Part shown: piece after piece, positions 7,853 to 16,458 of the stretch
Layout: each line of letters begins with the position of its first letter
How positions within the stretch are numbered: the first letter of the stretch is position 1
From: an uncultured Collinsella sp.
GTDB taxonomy: Bacteria > Actinomycetota > Coriobacteriia > Coriobacteriales > Coriobacteriaceae
NCBI GenBank assembly: GCA_959601045.1
Contig: CAUGNZ010000033.1
Span: 1-20,018 of the forward strand
Direction: 5' to 3'
DNA: 20,018 nt
Position numbers and translations under genes: made by a program
Notes under the pieces: generated by a model
What the model was told of the DNA's origin: nothing
Seen by the model: only the letters and a program-made list of their open reading frames with translations
Database searches by the model: none

Positions 7853-9007
7853 ATGCACGAGACAGAGATCAACAACTATCTTGCCGTCATTAAGGTGGTC
7901 GGCGTCGGCGGCGGCGGTACCAACGCGGTCAATCGAATGATCGAAGAGGGCATCCGCGGCGTCGAGTTTGTTGCCATCAACACCGATGCTCAGGCACTCG
8001 CGATCTCTGATGCCGATATCAAGGTGCACATCGGCACCGACCTTACCCGCGGCCTGGGCGCCGGCGCCAATCCCGAGGTTGGCCGCAAGGCTGCCGATGA
8101 GTCCCGCGACGACATCGCCGAGGCGCTCGCTGGCGCCGACATGGTGTTTATCACCTGCGGCGAGGGCGGCGGCACCGGTACCGGCGCTGCTCCCATCGTT
8201 GCCGATATCGCGATGAACGAGGTCGGCGCACTGACCGTCGCCGTCGTGACCAAGCCCTTCACCTTCGAGGGCCGCAAGCGTAAGAAGAGCGCCGAGGAGG
8301 GCATCAAGACCCTCTCCGATTGCGTCGACACCATGATCGTCATTCCTAACGATAAGCTGCTCGACATCGCCGAGAAGAAGACCACCATGCTCGAGGCCTT
8401 CGCGATTGCCGATGGCGTCCTTTCCCAGGGCACCCAGGGCATCACCGACCTCATCACCGTCCCCGGTATCATCAACCTGGACTTCGCCGATGTTAAGACC
8501 ATCATGAAGCAGGCCGGTACCGCCATGATGGGTATCGGTACCTCTTCTGGGGATACTCGTGCCGTCGACGCTGCCCAGCAGGCCATCTCCAGCCCGCTGC
8601 TCGAGAGCTCCATCGATGGTGCCACGCGCGTGCTGCTCTCCATCGCCGGTTCCAAGGACCTGGGCATCCAGGAGATCAGCGACGCCGCCGACGTTGTCGC
8701 CAACGCCGTCGACCCCGAGGCCAACATCATCTTCGGTACCGTTGTCGACGAGTCCCTGGGCGATCAGGTGCGTATCACCGTCATCGCTACGGGCTTCTCC
8801 GACTCCAACGTCAACCGTCAGGATGAGCTCTTTGCTGCTCAGCAGTCTCAGAGCAAGGCCGCTGCCTCCGCTGAGCCGCAGCGCACCGCTCCGGCTGCCA
8901 GCCCGGCTCAGGCCGCTCCGACCCGCAACGTCGGTGGTACCGAGCTGCCCAACTTTGGCAACGACCAGTTCGAGCTTCCCGACTTCCTGAAGCGCGGTAG
9001 CTTCTAG
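7853..9007 (+). CDS. ftsZ: FtsZ, tubulin-like cell-division GTPase
   Basis: Polymerises with GTP into the Z ring at mid-cell. The protein is 384 residues. GVGGGGTNAVNRM is at residues 17-29, the tubulin signature GGGTGTG at 105-111, and the T7 catalytic loop NLDFADV at 208-214. A variable Q/A/P-rich linker follows from about residue 320, ending in the conserved C-terminal peptide FELPDFLKR that binds partners such as SepF. ATG 7853 is chosen because GGAGG (7842-7846) is 6 bases upstream; ATG 7823 lies before that site. Codons are strongly biased to C-ending forms, as expected of a highly expressed gene. No ftsA accompanies it; sepF downstream is the expected membrane tether. Confidence 0.98.
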   Translation: MHETEINNYLAVIKVVGVGGGGTNAVNRMIEEGIRGVEFVAINTDAQALAISDADIKVHIGTDLTRGLGAGANPEVGRKAADESRDDIAEALAGADMVFITCGEGGGTGTGAAPIVADIAMNEVGALTVAVVTKPFTFEGRKRKKSAEEGIKTLSDCVDTMIVIPNDKLLDIAEKKTTMLEAFAIADGVLSQGTQGITDLITVPGIINLDFADVKTIMKQAGTAMMGIGTSSGDTRAVDAAQQAISSPLLESSIDGATRVLLSIAGSKDLGIQEISDAADVVANAVDPEANIIFGTVVDESLGDQVRITVIATGFSDSNVNRQDELFAAQQSQSKAAASAEPQRTAPAASPAQAAPTRNVGGTELPNFGNDQFELPDFLKRGSF

Positions 9008-9029
9008 TTCGTTTTTCTCAACGACCTGC

Positions 9030-9066
9030 ACGGGGTGTCTCCATTTGGATGCACCCCGTTTTGTTT
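9030..9066 (+). terminator. Rho-independent terminator after ftsZ
   Basis: ACGGGGTG (9030-9037) pairs with CACCCCGT (9052-9059), with a further TCC/GGA pairing inside the loop, followed by TTTTGTTT. It ends the murD-ftsZ transcription block and separates it from pgeF. Confidence 0.88.
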
Positions 9067-9096
9067 CTCGTTTGTAAACGAAAGCCTCCAATCTCC

Positions 9097-9114
9097 TTAC
9101 GTTCCCTTTACGTT
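9097..9114 (+). promoter_or_regulatory. Candidate Pho box (11-bp-period direct repeat) upstream of pgeF-pst
   Basis: TTACGTT occurs twice (9097-9103 and 9108-9114), separated by CCCT, giving an exact 11-bp period. PhoB/PhoP response regulators bind direct repeats of 7 bases with 4-base spacers, so the geometry fits, although the half-site sequence is not one I can match to a defined consensus. It lies after the ftsZ terminator and about 104 bases before pgeF. Possible -10 boxes downstream are TATCCT (9134-9139) and TATAAA (9161-9166). A short GC hairpin (9177-9189) precedes the pgeF ribosome-binding site. No phoB/phoR genes are in the window. Confidence 0.4.
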
Positions 9115-9217
9115 TGGTCCCTACCGCTGCGGGTATCCTTTTAAGGAAGTATGACAGCCGTATAAACGCGGACTGAGCGGCGACGCCGCGGTACTTGTGT
9201 TATTAGGAGGCTTTAGT

Positions 9218-10018
9218 ATGGCAGCACGTGCGGACAACGTTTCGCGTGTCGACCATGATGGAGTTACGTTGGTGGAGGGCGCGACATCCGATGTCCGCTT
9301 TGCCTTTACCGAGCGCACCGGTGGCGTTTCTGAAGATGCGTACTCCTCGCTCAACCTGGGCTCGCATGTAGGCGATGACCCCTTTGCTGTTCAAGAAAAT
9401 CGTCGTCGAGCGCTCGAAGCTATGGGCGCCACTGAGTGCGAGCATAATCTGCTCGTGCCCAATCAGGTACATGGTGACCATATCGTTACGGTGACTTCGA
9501 ACGGCGCCGACGATCTTGAGGCTGTTCGCGAGCAGATTGCCGAGGGCTGCGATGCCATCGTCTGTACGGCCCATGACGTGCCCGTGCTGCTCTGCTTTGC
9601 CGACTGCGCTCCCGTGGTGCTGGTGGCCCCTGGCGGATTTGCCGTGGTGCACTCCGGTTGGAAGGGCACGATTGCACGTATTTCTGCCAAGGCGTGCCAG
9701 GCGCTTTGCGATGCTGCCGGCTGCGATGCGAGCGACGTTTCCGCCTATATCGGCCCCCATATCTTGGCTGACGAATATGAGGTATCCCAGGAACTCATGG
9801 ATCGCTTTGCCGTCGAGTTCTCTTGCATCGATGCGAGTGCCTCTCGCATGCTCGATCTTTCCGCTGCCATTTGTGAGGCGCTGGTAGATGCCGGTGTGGA
9901 CGCGGATAATATCGTGGATACCCAGCTTTCGACTGTGCGCCAGAACGACCGCTTTTATTCCTACCGTAACGAGGACGGCACCTGTGGGCGCCATGCTGCG
10001 ATCGGCGTGATGCTATGA
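9218..10018 (+). CDS. pgeF: PgeF (YfiH, DUF152) multicopper-like purine nucleoside/peptidoglycan editing protein
   Basis: Member of the YfiH/PgeF family. E. coli YfiH/PgeF removes mis-incorporated L-Ser from UDP-MurNAc peptides, and related proteins act on purine nucleosides; which activity this one has cannot be read from sequence. The protein is 266 residues. Signatures are FTERTGGVSEDAYSSLNLG near the N-terminus, NQVHGDH with His85, FADCAP with Cys130, and HSGWKG with His145. These three residues match the conserved metal-binding trio. RNEDGTCGRHAAIG closes the protein. ATG 9218 follows AGGAGG (9205-9210) by 7 bases. In related genomes pgeF follows ftsZ and precedes yggS. Here it starts a new unit, and its TGA overlaps the pstS ATG. 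Confidence 0.93.
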   Translation: MAARADNVSRVDHDGVTLVEGATSDVRFAFTERTGGVSEDAYSSLNLGSHVGDDPFAVQENRRRALEAMGATECEHNLLVPNQVHGDHIVTVTSNGADDLEAVREQIAEGCDAIVCTAHDVPVLLCFADCAPVVLVAPGGFAVVHSGWKGTIARISAKACQALCDAAGCDASDVSAYIGPHILADEYEVSQELMDRFAVEFSCIDASASRMLDLSAAICEALVDAGVDADNIVDTQLSTVRQNDRFYSYRNEDGTCGRHAAIGVML

Positions 10019-10851
10019 GAAAGATCGTATCGGTCCTGAGCGCCGCTGTGCTTACGCTTACGCTGTGCGCCTGTTCTTCGGGATCTTCTACCTCTTCCAT
10101 TACCGTGGCCGGCTCCACGACCTGCCTTCCTATCGCCGAAATTGCGGCAGAGGGCTTTAAGGAGGAGACCGGCATCGACGTGCTCGTTTCCGGTTTGGGC
10201 TCTTCCGCTGGCATCGAAGCCGTCAGTGCTGGCACGGCCGATATCGCCAGCTCCTCCCGTGGACTCAATGCCGACGAACAGGATCTGGGCCTGACTCCCA
10301 TCGTCATTGCCCACGACGGTATCGCGGTCATCGTGAACGACGATAACCCGGTCGATAACCTCTCGACCGAGCAGCTCCGCGATATCTATGCCGGCAAGAT
10401 TACTAATTGGAAAGAGGTCGGTGGCGAGGACCTGAAGATTCAGGTCATCAACCGAGACGAGGCATCCGGCACGCGTGAAGCATTCCGCACCATCGTGATG
10501 GACGGCACCCCGTTCGATCGCCGCTCGGCCGTTCTTTCGGGCACGGGCCAGGTGCGCGACGTGGTATCTCGTTCGCACGGTGCCATTGGCTACATTTCGC
10601 TGGGCTTCGTCGATAGCCTCAACGCCAAGACCTCGGTCAAGGCCGTCTCGGTCAATCATGTTGAGGCGTCCGAGAAGACGGTCGCGAGCGGCGGCTATCC
10701 CATCTCACGCGACCTTTACTTCTTTGTGAAGGGTGCGCCTTCGCAGCAGGCGCAGGATTACATCGACTATGTGACGTCCGAAAAGATGGACAAGCAGATT
10801 CGCGAGGCGGGCTTTATCCCCGTCACCAACGACGAGAAGGGGAGTGAGTAG
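10015..10851 (+). CDS. pstS: PstS, phosphate-binding lipoprotein of the Pst ABC importer
   Basis: Captures inorganic phosphate outside the membrane and delivers it to PstCA. The protein is 278 residues. A signal peptide with a hydrophobic core ends in the lipobox LCAC, making Cys20 the likely lipidated residue after cleavage. Phosphate-contact motifs of the family follow: AGSTT near 33, GLGSSAGIEAVSAGTADIASSSR around 61-83, and NRDEASGTREAF near 145. The start codon shares ATGA with the pgeF stop, so the two are translationally coupled. It is shorter than many actinobacterial PstS proteins but complete. Confidence 0.94.
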   Translation: MRKIVSVLSAAVLTLTLCACSSGSSTSSITVAGSTTCLPIAEIAAEGFKEETGIDVLVSGLGSSAGIEAVSAGTADIASSSRGLNADEQDLGLTPIVIAHDGIAVIVNDDNPVDNLSTEQLRDIYAGKITNWKEVGGEDLKIQVINRDEASGTREAFRTIVMDGTPFDRRSAVLSGTGQVRDVVSRSHGAIGYISLGFVDSLNAKTSVKAVSVNHVEASEKTVASGGYPISRDLYFFVKGAPSQQAQDYIDYVTSEKMDKQIREAGFIPVTNDEKGSE

Positions 10852-10852
10852 C

Positions 10853-11779
10853 ATGGAAGCACAGGAAAACTCCCAGACTGAGCAGAATGGTCAGGCGCCC
10901 AAGAAGCGCGAGCTGGCGCTCGTATCGCGCAGCACCTATATCAAGGAGAAGGCGCTGCAGTGGATCTTCTTTGCCTGCGCGTTCTTGGCGGTTGTTACCG
11001 TCATCCTGATTTTTGTCTTTACCACGTACTCGGCGCTGCCCGTCTTTACCGACATCGGTCTGGCGGACTTCTTTAGCTTTACGTGGGCGCCCTCTGAGGG
11101 TCACTACGGCATCGTGTCGCTGCTTGCCGGCTCGGGTCTGGTGACCGTCGGCGCGCTCGCCATGGGTGTGCCCCTCGGCGTGGGCACGGCCGTGTATCTG
11201 GTCGAGATCGCCAGCAAGCGCGTGCGCAAGCTCATCAGCCCTGCCGTTGACCTGTTGGCCGGCATCCCTTCTATCATCTATGGCTTCTTTGGCATGATCA
11301 TCATCCGCCCGTTTATCGCACAACTGACCGGCGGTCTTGGTTTTGGCGCGCTGACGGCGTGGTTCGTGCTCGCCATTATGATCGTGCCCACCATCACGAC
11401 GCTTACCATCGATGCTCTCAATTCCATTCCCATGGGCATTCGCGAGGCATCGTATGCCATGGGCGCCACCAAGTGGCAGACTATCTATAAGGTCGTGTTA
11501 CCTGCCGCCAAGCTGGGTATCGTGGATGCCATCGTGCTGGGTATGGGCCGTGCCATCGGCGAGACCATGGCCGTGCTCATGGTCGTGGGTAACGCCCCGG
11601 TTATTCCCGACAGCATTGCGAGCCCCATCTCGACGCTCACGAGCCAGATTGCGCTCGACATGAGCTATTCCTCGGGTCTGCATCGCTCGGCGCTGTTCGG
11701 CATGGGCGTGGTCCTGTTTATCATTTCCGCCACGCTGGTGGGCATCGTCCGCCTGGTTTCCAAGAAGAAGAGGGGGTAG
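10853..11779 (+). CDS. pstC: PstC, phosphate ABC transporter permease
   Basis: One of two membrane subunits that form the phosphate channel. The protein is 308 residues. A charged N-terminal tail of about 35 residues precedes a hydrophobic segment (WIFFACAFLAVVTVILIFVF), and about six membrane segments are visible in all. The cytoplasmic coupling loop (EAA-type) reads REASYAMGATKWQTIYKVVL, followed by GMGRAIGETMAVLMVVGN, typical of PstC. ATG 10853 starts one base after the pstS stop and has AAGGGGAG about 10 bases upstream. Confidence 0.94.
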   Translation: MEAQENSQTEQNGQAPKKRELALVSRSTYIKEKALQWIFFACAFLAVVTVILIFVFTTYSALPVFTDIGLADFFSFTWAPSEGHYGIVSLLAGSGLVTVGALAMGVPLGVGTAVYLVEIASKRVRKLISPAVDLLAGIPSIIYGFFGMIIIRPFIAQLTGGLGFGALTAWFVLAIMIVPTITTLTIDALNSIPMGIREASYAMGATKWQTIYKVVLPAAKLGIVDAIVLGMGRAIGETMAVLMVVGNAPVIPDSIASPISTLTSQIALDMSYSSGLHRSALFGMGVVLFIISATLVGIVRLVSKKKRG

Positions 11780-11782
11780 GCT

Positions 11783-12688
11783 ATGTCCGATTCCGTTGAC
11801 ACGACGGTCGATACGACCTCGTCGCGCGAGCGCATCAAGCGTGCCCTTTCCCACGGCAAGAAGGGCCGCATCAACAAGGACCTGTCCAACAAGATCATGC
11901 TTGGCGTGTTCCGTGCCGCGGCATACATCACCACGCTGGTGCTTGTCGCTATCATTGCCTATGTGGTCATTAACGGCCTGCCGCATATCTCGCTCGACTT
12001 TATCTTCGGTTGGCCCCAGGGCGTCAACGCCGAGGGCGGAATTTGGCCCACGATCGTCTCGACCGTCTATGTGACGGCGCTCGCCATGCTTATCTGCACG
12101 CCGATTGCTGTGCTGGCAGCCGTCTATCTGGCCGAGTACGCCAAGCAGGGCAAGGTCGTCGAGCTCATTCGCTACGCTGCTGACGCTTTGGCCTCGGTGC
12201 CCTCCATCGTTATGGGCCTGTTTGGCTACGCCTTGTTTGTCGAGGCCATGGGCCTGGGCCTTTCGATGGTCTCGGCCGCTCTGGCGCTCGCGCTCTTGAT
12301 GCTTCCCATCGTCATGCGCACCACCGAAGAGGCCATTCGCGCCGTCCCGCGCTATATCCGTTGGGGCGCGTACGGCCTGGGCGCCACCAAGTGGCAGGTT
12401 GTCTCCAAGATTGTGCTTCCTTCTGCCTTTGGCCGTATTGCCACGGGCATCGTCCTCGCCATCGGCCGCGCCATTGGCGAGACCGCGGTGGTGCTCTACA
12501 CCATGGGCCAAGCCATCAATCTACCTATTTCGCCGCTCGATTCCGGCCGCCCCATGACGGTTCACCTGTACCTGCTTGCCAACGATGGCATCAACATGAA
12601 CGCAGCCTACGGCACCGCGCTCTTGCTGATGGTGATCATTCTGGCCTTCAACCTGTTTGCGCGCTTCCTGTCGCGCAAGCGTCGCTAG
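11783..12688 (+). CDS. pstA: PstA, phosphate ABC transporter permease
   Basis: Second membrane subunit of the Pst importer. The protein is 301 residues with an N-terminal charged tail of about 45 residues, a first hydrophobic segment near 50-70 and about six segments in all. The coupling loop reads GAYGLGATKWQVVSKIVLP and is followed by AIGRAIGETAVVLYTMG, the PstA version of the motif seen in PstC. It starts 3 bases after pstC with GAGGGGG upstream, and is second in the usual pstC-pstA-pstB order. Confidence 0.94.
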   Translation: MSDSVDTTVDTTSSRERIKRALSHGKKGRINKDLSNKIMLGVFRAAAYITTLVLVAIIAYVVINGLPHISLDFIFGWPQGVNAEGGIWPTIVSTVYVTALAMLICTPIAVLAAVYLAEYAKQGKVVELIRYAADALASVPSIVMGLFGYALFVEAMGLGLSMVSAALALALLMLPIVMRTTEEAIRAVPRYIRWGAYGLGATKWQVVSKIVLPSAFGRIATGIVLAIGRAIGETAVVLYTMGQAINLPISPLDSGRPMTVHLYLLANDGINMNAAYGTALLLMVIILAFNLFARFLSRKRR

Positions 12689-12700
12689 TTAAGGAGTCCC

Positions 12701-13504
<804 letters not shown>

Positions 13505-13596
13505 TCGGTGCGACTAGTCCCAAGCCGATCGGACCTGGTCCGGTGCGTATTCACTGTGCGGGCTGCATGACCGCACCCAACTGATTGGAGTGAACC
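13505..13596 (+). other. pstB-phoU spacer with two palindromic elements
   Basis: This 92-base gap is longer than the other gaps in the operon. It contains CGGACC-T-GGTCCG (13530-13542) and a hairpin GTGCGG-N9-CCGCAC (13556-13576). Neither has a T-tract, so these are not standard terminators. They could tune phoU expression relative to the transporter or mark an RNA processing point; this is inference. Confidence 0.35.
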
Positions 13597-14454
13597 ATGC
13601 GCAAACTGTTTTCCCGTCAGCTCGTCGAGGCCCGTCACGAGATGCTGAGCATCTATGAGGCCGTCGATCTGGCTCTCCACGATGCCGTGAAGGCCTATGT
13701 GACCGACGACCGCAAGCTCGCCACCAAGACCAAGAAACGCACGCTTTCGATTGACGCGCGCTGCGCCAACCTGGAGGCCGTCTGCTACAACCTGATCGCC
13801 ACGCAGTCACCGGTCGCCTCCGACTTCCGCCTGCTTCAGACGATCATCTATGTCGACTTTAACCTGCAGCGCATGACCGATAAAGTCCGTCAGATCTGCC
13901 GTGCCACGCGTCATATGATCAAGGCCGACATCTCGCTGCCCAAGGAGCTTGTCGGCACGGTTGAGGCCGAGGCTGAGGCCGTCTACCAGGTGCTGGGCTC
14001 TTCGCTTTCTGCGCTCGTCACCAATGACATGTCCATCATCTGCAACCTGGCCGTCGAGGACGAGCCAGTGCACGCCGCCTACGAGAAGTTCTTCCGCACC
14101 TTTAACCGTATGGATACGGGCGACTTTATGGACGACGACAGCAACTATGACGACCTGCGCCGCGCCATCATGGTTTCGCGCTACCTCGATCGCATCGCTT
14201 CCATTTCCATCGATGCCGCTTGCCGTCTGACCTTCCTGTTGACTGGTCAGCGTATGAACGCCGGCGATATCGCCCGTGTGGACGAGGATGAGCTCGAGAG
14301 CATGCGCGTGCCTTCGGGCGAGGGTGTTATCATGAGGCCCGCCGTCGACGCGCGTTACGTTGCCAAGGTGCCCGCCAACGAGGTCAGCGAGGGTCTTCGC
14401 TACCTGCTCGATCATCTTGAGGACGAGGACGATGGCGAGGACGACGAGGAGTAA
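13597..14454 (+). CDS. phoU: PhoU, phosphate signalling regulator with acidic C-terminal extension
   Basis: In the family PhoU links Pst activity to the PhoR/PhoB-type sensor system and dampens phosphate uptake. The protein is 285 residues. The first ~215 residues look like the two three-helix PhoU repeats, with SPVASDFRLLQTIIYVDFNLQRMTD in the first and DDLRRAIMVSRYLDRIASISIDAACR in the second, where the E/D-x-x-x-D metal-binding pattern of the family would sit. The last ~65 residues are extra relative to common PhoU proteins and end in a run of D and E. ATG 13597 follows TTGGAGTGA. It is last in the pst block. Confidence 0.9.
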   Translation: MRKLFSRQLVEARHEMLSIYEAVDLALHDAVKAYVTDDRKLATKTKKRTLSIDARCANLEAVCYNLIATQSPVASDFRLLQTIIYVDFNLQRMTDKVRQICRATRHMIKADISLPKELVGTVEAEAEAVYQVLGSSLSALVTNDMSIICNLAVEDEPVHAAYEKFFRTFNRMDTGDFMDDDSNYDDLRRAIMVSRYLDRIASISIDAACRLTFLLTGQRMNAGDIARVDEDELESMRVPSGEGVIMRPAVDARYVAKVPANEVSEGLRYLLDHLEDEDDGEDDEE

Positions 14455-14491
14455 GTGACCCCGTTCGTCGAAAGATTGTAAATACCTAAGT

Positions 14492-14523
14492 GAGCGCGGC
14501 CTTGCACATGCGGGACCGCGCTC
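14492..14523 (+). terminator. Hairpin after phoU, possible weak terminator
   Basis: GAGCGCGG (14492-14499) pairs with CCGCGCTC (14516-14523); GCA/TGC can pair inside the loop. It is followed only by TTGCGTT, so termination may be partial. It falls between phoU and yggS, the point where the phosphate block meets the division genes. Confidence 0.45.
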
Positions 14524-14573
14524 TTGCGTTAGCATGGGACTACTTGTTTGGCTGTCAGCGGAGGCGATTAGCA

Positions 14574-15311
14574 ATGGATAACTATTTGGACTTGATGCGC
14601 GCTCGCCGCGAGCAGATTCTGGAACGTTTTTATGCGGCGCTCGATCGCGCGGGCCGCCCCCACGACGCCGCGGGCCTCATTGCCGTGTCCAAGACCGTTG
14701 GTGTCGATGAGACCGTTGCCGCCATCCAAGCGGGGTATCGCCATTTTGCCGAGAACCGCCCGCAGGAGCTGGTTCGCAAGCTCACGGGTCTGGCGGAGCA
14801 TCCGGAGCTGCCCGAGGTGCGCTTCGATATGATCGGCAACCTGCAGACCAATAAGATCAATGCGGTGCTGAGCTCAGCCGAGCTGATTCACTCGGTGGGT
14901 TCGCTGCATCTGGCACAGGCGATCTCGAGCCGTGCTGTCCGCAAGATTGAGGCAGGCGAGCTCGCCGGCCCCCAGCGTGTGCTCATCGAGGTCAATGTGA
15001 GTGGTGAGGAGTCGAAGGGAGGCTTTTCGCCCGATGAGATTCGCGCCGCCGCGGGTGAGCTTGCGGAACTTGAGGGAATTTGCGTACAGGGGCTTATGAC
15101 TATGGCGCCCCGGGGGAATAAGGATGTGGCACGCCGCACCTTTGCGGGGCTTCGTGAGCTGAGGGATGAGCTGGAGGCGGCGCATCCCGATTTGAACCTG
15201 CCTGAGCTTTCCTGCGGCATGAGCGAGGACTTTGAGCCTGCCCTTGAGGAGGGCTCTACGCTCGTTCGCCTGGGCAGGGTAGTATTTAGCCCGGAGTTTG
15301 CAGTAAAATAA
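14574..15311 (+). CDS. yggS: YggS/PLPBP, pyridoxal-phosphate homeostasis protein
   Basis: Cytoplasmic PLP-binding protein of the COG0325 family, which balances vitamin B6 and amino-acid pools and has no known catalytic reaction. The protein is 245 residues. LIAVSKT carries Lys40, the expected PLP Schiff-base lysine. HFAENRPQELVRK, MIGNLQTNKI, VNVSGEESKGGF, GLMTMAP and SCGMSEDFEPAL then follow in family order, with STLVRLGR near the end. ATG 14574 is chosen over the upstream in-frame GTG 14490 because GGAGG (14560-14564) is 9 bases away and the upstream part overlaps the hairpin. In Gram-positives it usually precedes sepF, as here. Confidence 0.95.
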   Translation: MDNYLDLMRARREQILERFYAALDRAGRPHDAAGLIAVSKTVGVDETVAAIQAGYRHFAENRPQELVRKLTGLAEHPELPEVRFDMIGNLQTNKINAVLSSAELIHSVGSLHLAQAISSRAVRKIEAGELAGPQRVLIEVNVSGEESKGGFSPDEIRAAAGELAELEGICVQGLMTMAPRGNKDVARRTFAGLRELRDELEAAHPDLNLPELSCGMSEDFEPALEEGSTLVRLGRVVFSPEFAVK

Positions 15312-15371
15312 GGCTCTGAAGTGCGCACTGATTATCGGGGCGCCTGCACTAAACCGCGAGAGGACACAACC

Positions 15372-16094
15372 ATGGGCTTCCTTGACGAGATTAAAAATAA
15401 GATGCACCTGGGCGGCCAGCAGGGTTACGACCAGGGTTATGGCCAGGACGACGACTACGGCTACGATGACGGCTATGACGATAGTTATCAGGGCAACGGC
15501 TACGGCGGTGCTTCGGGCGAGGGCTTCTACACCCAAGACGAGCCGAGCAACGGCCTGCTTGGTCAGACGCGCCGCGGTGAAGCTGAGTCGGTTGCCGTGT
15601 ATACGCGCTCCGGTCAGCTGGTCGGCGATGACTCCCGCCATGCCACGACGTATAACCCGCCTTCGCGCTCGCAGGACAGTGTTGCGAGCGGTTATCGTCC
15701 TGGTGCCTATGACACGCCGTCGAGCTACGCCGAGAACACCCGCGCCCGTGCCGCCGCTGCACCCGCGCCTGCACCGAGCGATGCCTCGGCCTATGCGAGC
15801 AATATCATCAACGCCACGCCGCAACTGCCGGCCTATGTCCTGCGCCCCGAGAGCTATGACGACGTGGAGACCGTGGTGCGCCGCGTTCGCACCAAGCAGC
15901 CTGTCGCACTGATTTTTGTGGGCGTACGCACCGAAGTTGCCAAGCGCGTCTTGGACTTCTCTTACGGCTTTGCCTGCGGTCTGGGCGCCACGGTCAAGGA
16001 GGTAGGCGACCGCGTGTTCATGGTGCTGCCCGCCGGTTGCGAGGTCAAAGATTCCGATCTCAAGAAGCTTCGTGCCGACGGCTACCTTAAGTAA
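15372..16094 (+). CDS. sepF: SepF, FtsZ membrane anchor
   Basis: Cytoplasmic division protein that tethers FtsZ to the membrane and is essential where FtsA is absent. The protein is 240 residues. MGFLDEIKNKMHLG is the amphipathic membrane-binding helix. A long linker, rich in G, Y, D and Q near 15-50 and in A, P and S further on, follows to about residue 150. The C-terminal SepF (DUF552) fold begins near YVLRPESYDDVETVVRRV and includes QPVALIFVGV, FSYGFACGLGATVKEVG and VFMVLPAG. ATG 15372 follows GAGAGGA. The in-frame upstream sequence to 15321 does not resemble the family. The stop TAA lies in the same frame as the following yggT. Confidence 0.95.
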   Translation: MGFLDEIKNKMHLGGQQGYDQGYGQDDDYGYDDGYDDSYQGNGYGGASGEGFYTQDEPSNGLLGQTRRGEAESVAVYTRSGQLVGDDSRHATTYNPPSRSQDSVASGYRPGAYDTPSSYAENTRARAAAAPAPAPSDASAYASNIINATPQLPAYVLRPESYDDVETVVRRVRTKQPVALIFVGVRTEVAKRVLDFSYGFACGLGATVKEVGDRVFMVLPAGCEVKDSDLKKLRADGYLK

Positions 16095-16103
16095 AGACAA
16101 GAC

Positions 16104-16109
16104 GAGGAG
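16104..16109 (+). promoter_or_regulatory. Ribosome-binding site for a non-ATG start of yggT
   Basis: GAGGAG lies 9 bases after the sepF stop and 6 bases before ATC 16116. No ATG, GTG or TTG occurs in the yggT frame between the sepF stop and ATG 16194, which already lies inside the conserved part of the protein. Confidence 0.6.
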
Positions 16110-16115
16110 ATTCCC

Positions 16116-16397
16116 ATCAACATCTACACTATCGTCCAGCTGGTCAACACGCTGTTCAACTTCTATTCCACGCTCATTGTCGTCTACTGCTTTATGACGT
16201 GGATTCCCATGAAGCAGGGTGGTTTACTTCAGGATATTGCTGCGGTGCTCGATAGCGTGTGCGGTCCGTGGCTCAACCTGTTCCGTCGTTTCATTCCGCC
16301 GATGGGCGGTATCGATTTTTCGCCGGTCGTTGCGATTATTGCGTTGCAGTTGGTGCAGAGGCTGGTTCTGCAGCTTCTTATAGGTATACTCGTATAG
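16116..16397 (+). CDS. yggT: YggT family small membrane protein, apparent ATC start
   Basis: Small integral membrane protein of the YggT (YlmG) family, associated with membrane organisation and division in several lineages; the molecular role is not settled. From ATC 16116 the protein has 93 residues, the normal family size. The first membrane segment (NIYTIVQLVNTLFNFYSTLI) leads to the family motif FMTWIP, then GLLQDIAAVLDSVCGPWL, FRRFIPPMGGIDFSPVVA and a second hydrophobic segment. Starting at ATG 16194 would remove the first segment and is unlikely. Alternatives are ATT 16110 or readthrough of the sepF TAA, since the two frames coincide. It sits between sepF and divIVA as expected. Confidence 0.85.
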   Translation: MNIYTIVQLVNTLFNFYSTLIVVYCFMTWIPMKQGGLLQDIAAVLDSVCGPWLNLFRRFIPPMGGIDFSPVVAIIALQLVQRLVLQLLIGILV

Positions 16398-16458
16398 AAC
16401 TGACTTTGTAACTTACGTCGGGCGTGTAGCGCCGAGGCGATGAAAAAGGAGACTTGTT

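Noticed and set aside
9069..9081. CGTTT-GT-AAACG inverted repeat after the ftsZ terminator
   Set aside because: Short AT-type repeat without spacing relation to the candidate Pho box or a promoter; insufficient to call an operator.
7631..9091. 486-codon open frame on the minus strand across ftsZ
   Set aside because: It mirrors the codon pattern of ftsZ, is G/V/D/L-rich in low complexity, has no recognisable domain and runs over the terminator.
14874..16100. 408-codon minus-strand frame across yggS and sepF
   Set aside because: It crosses two recognised genes and their gap, with low-complexity V/I/A/R content and no motif.
16385..16390. TATACT as a promoter -10 for divIVA inside yggT
   Set aside because: No convincing -35 box at the right distance; mentioned only as a possibility.
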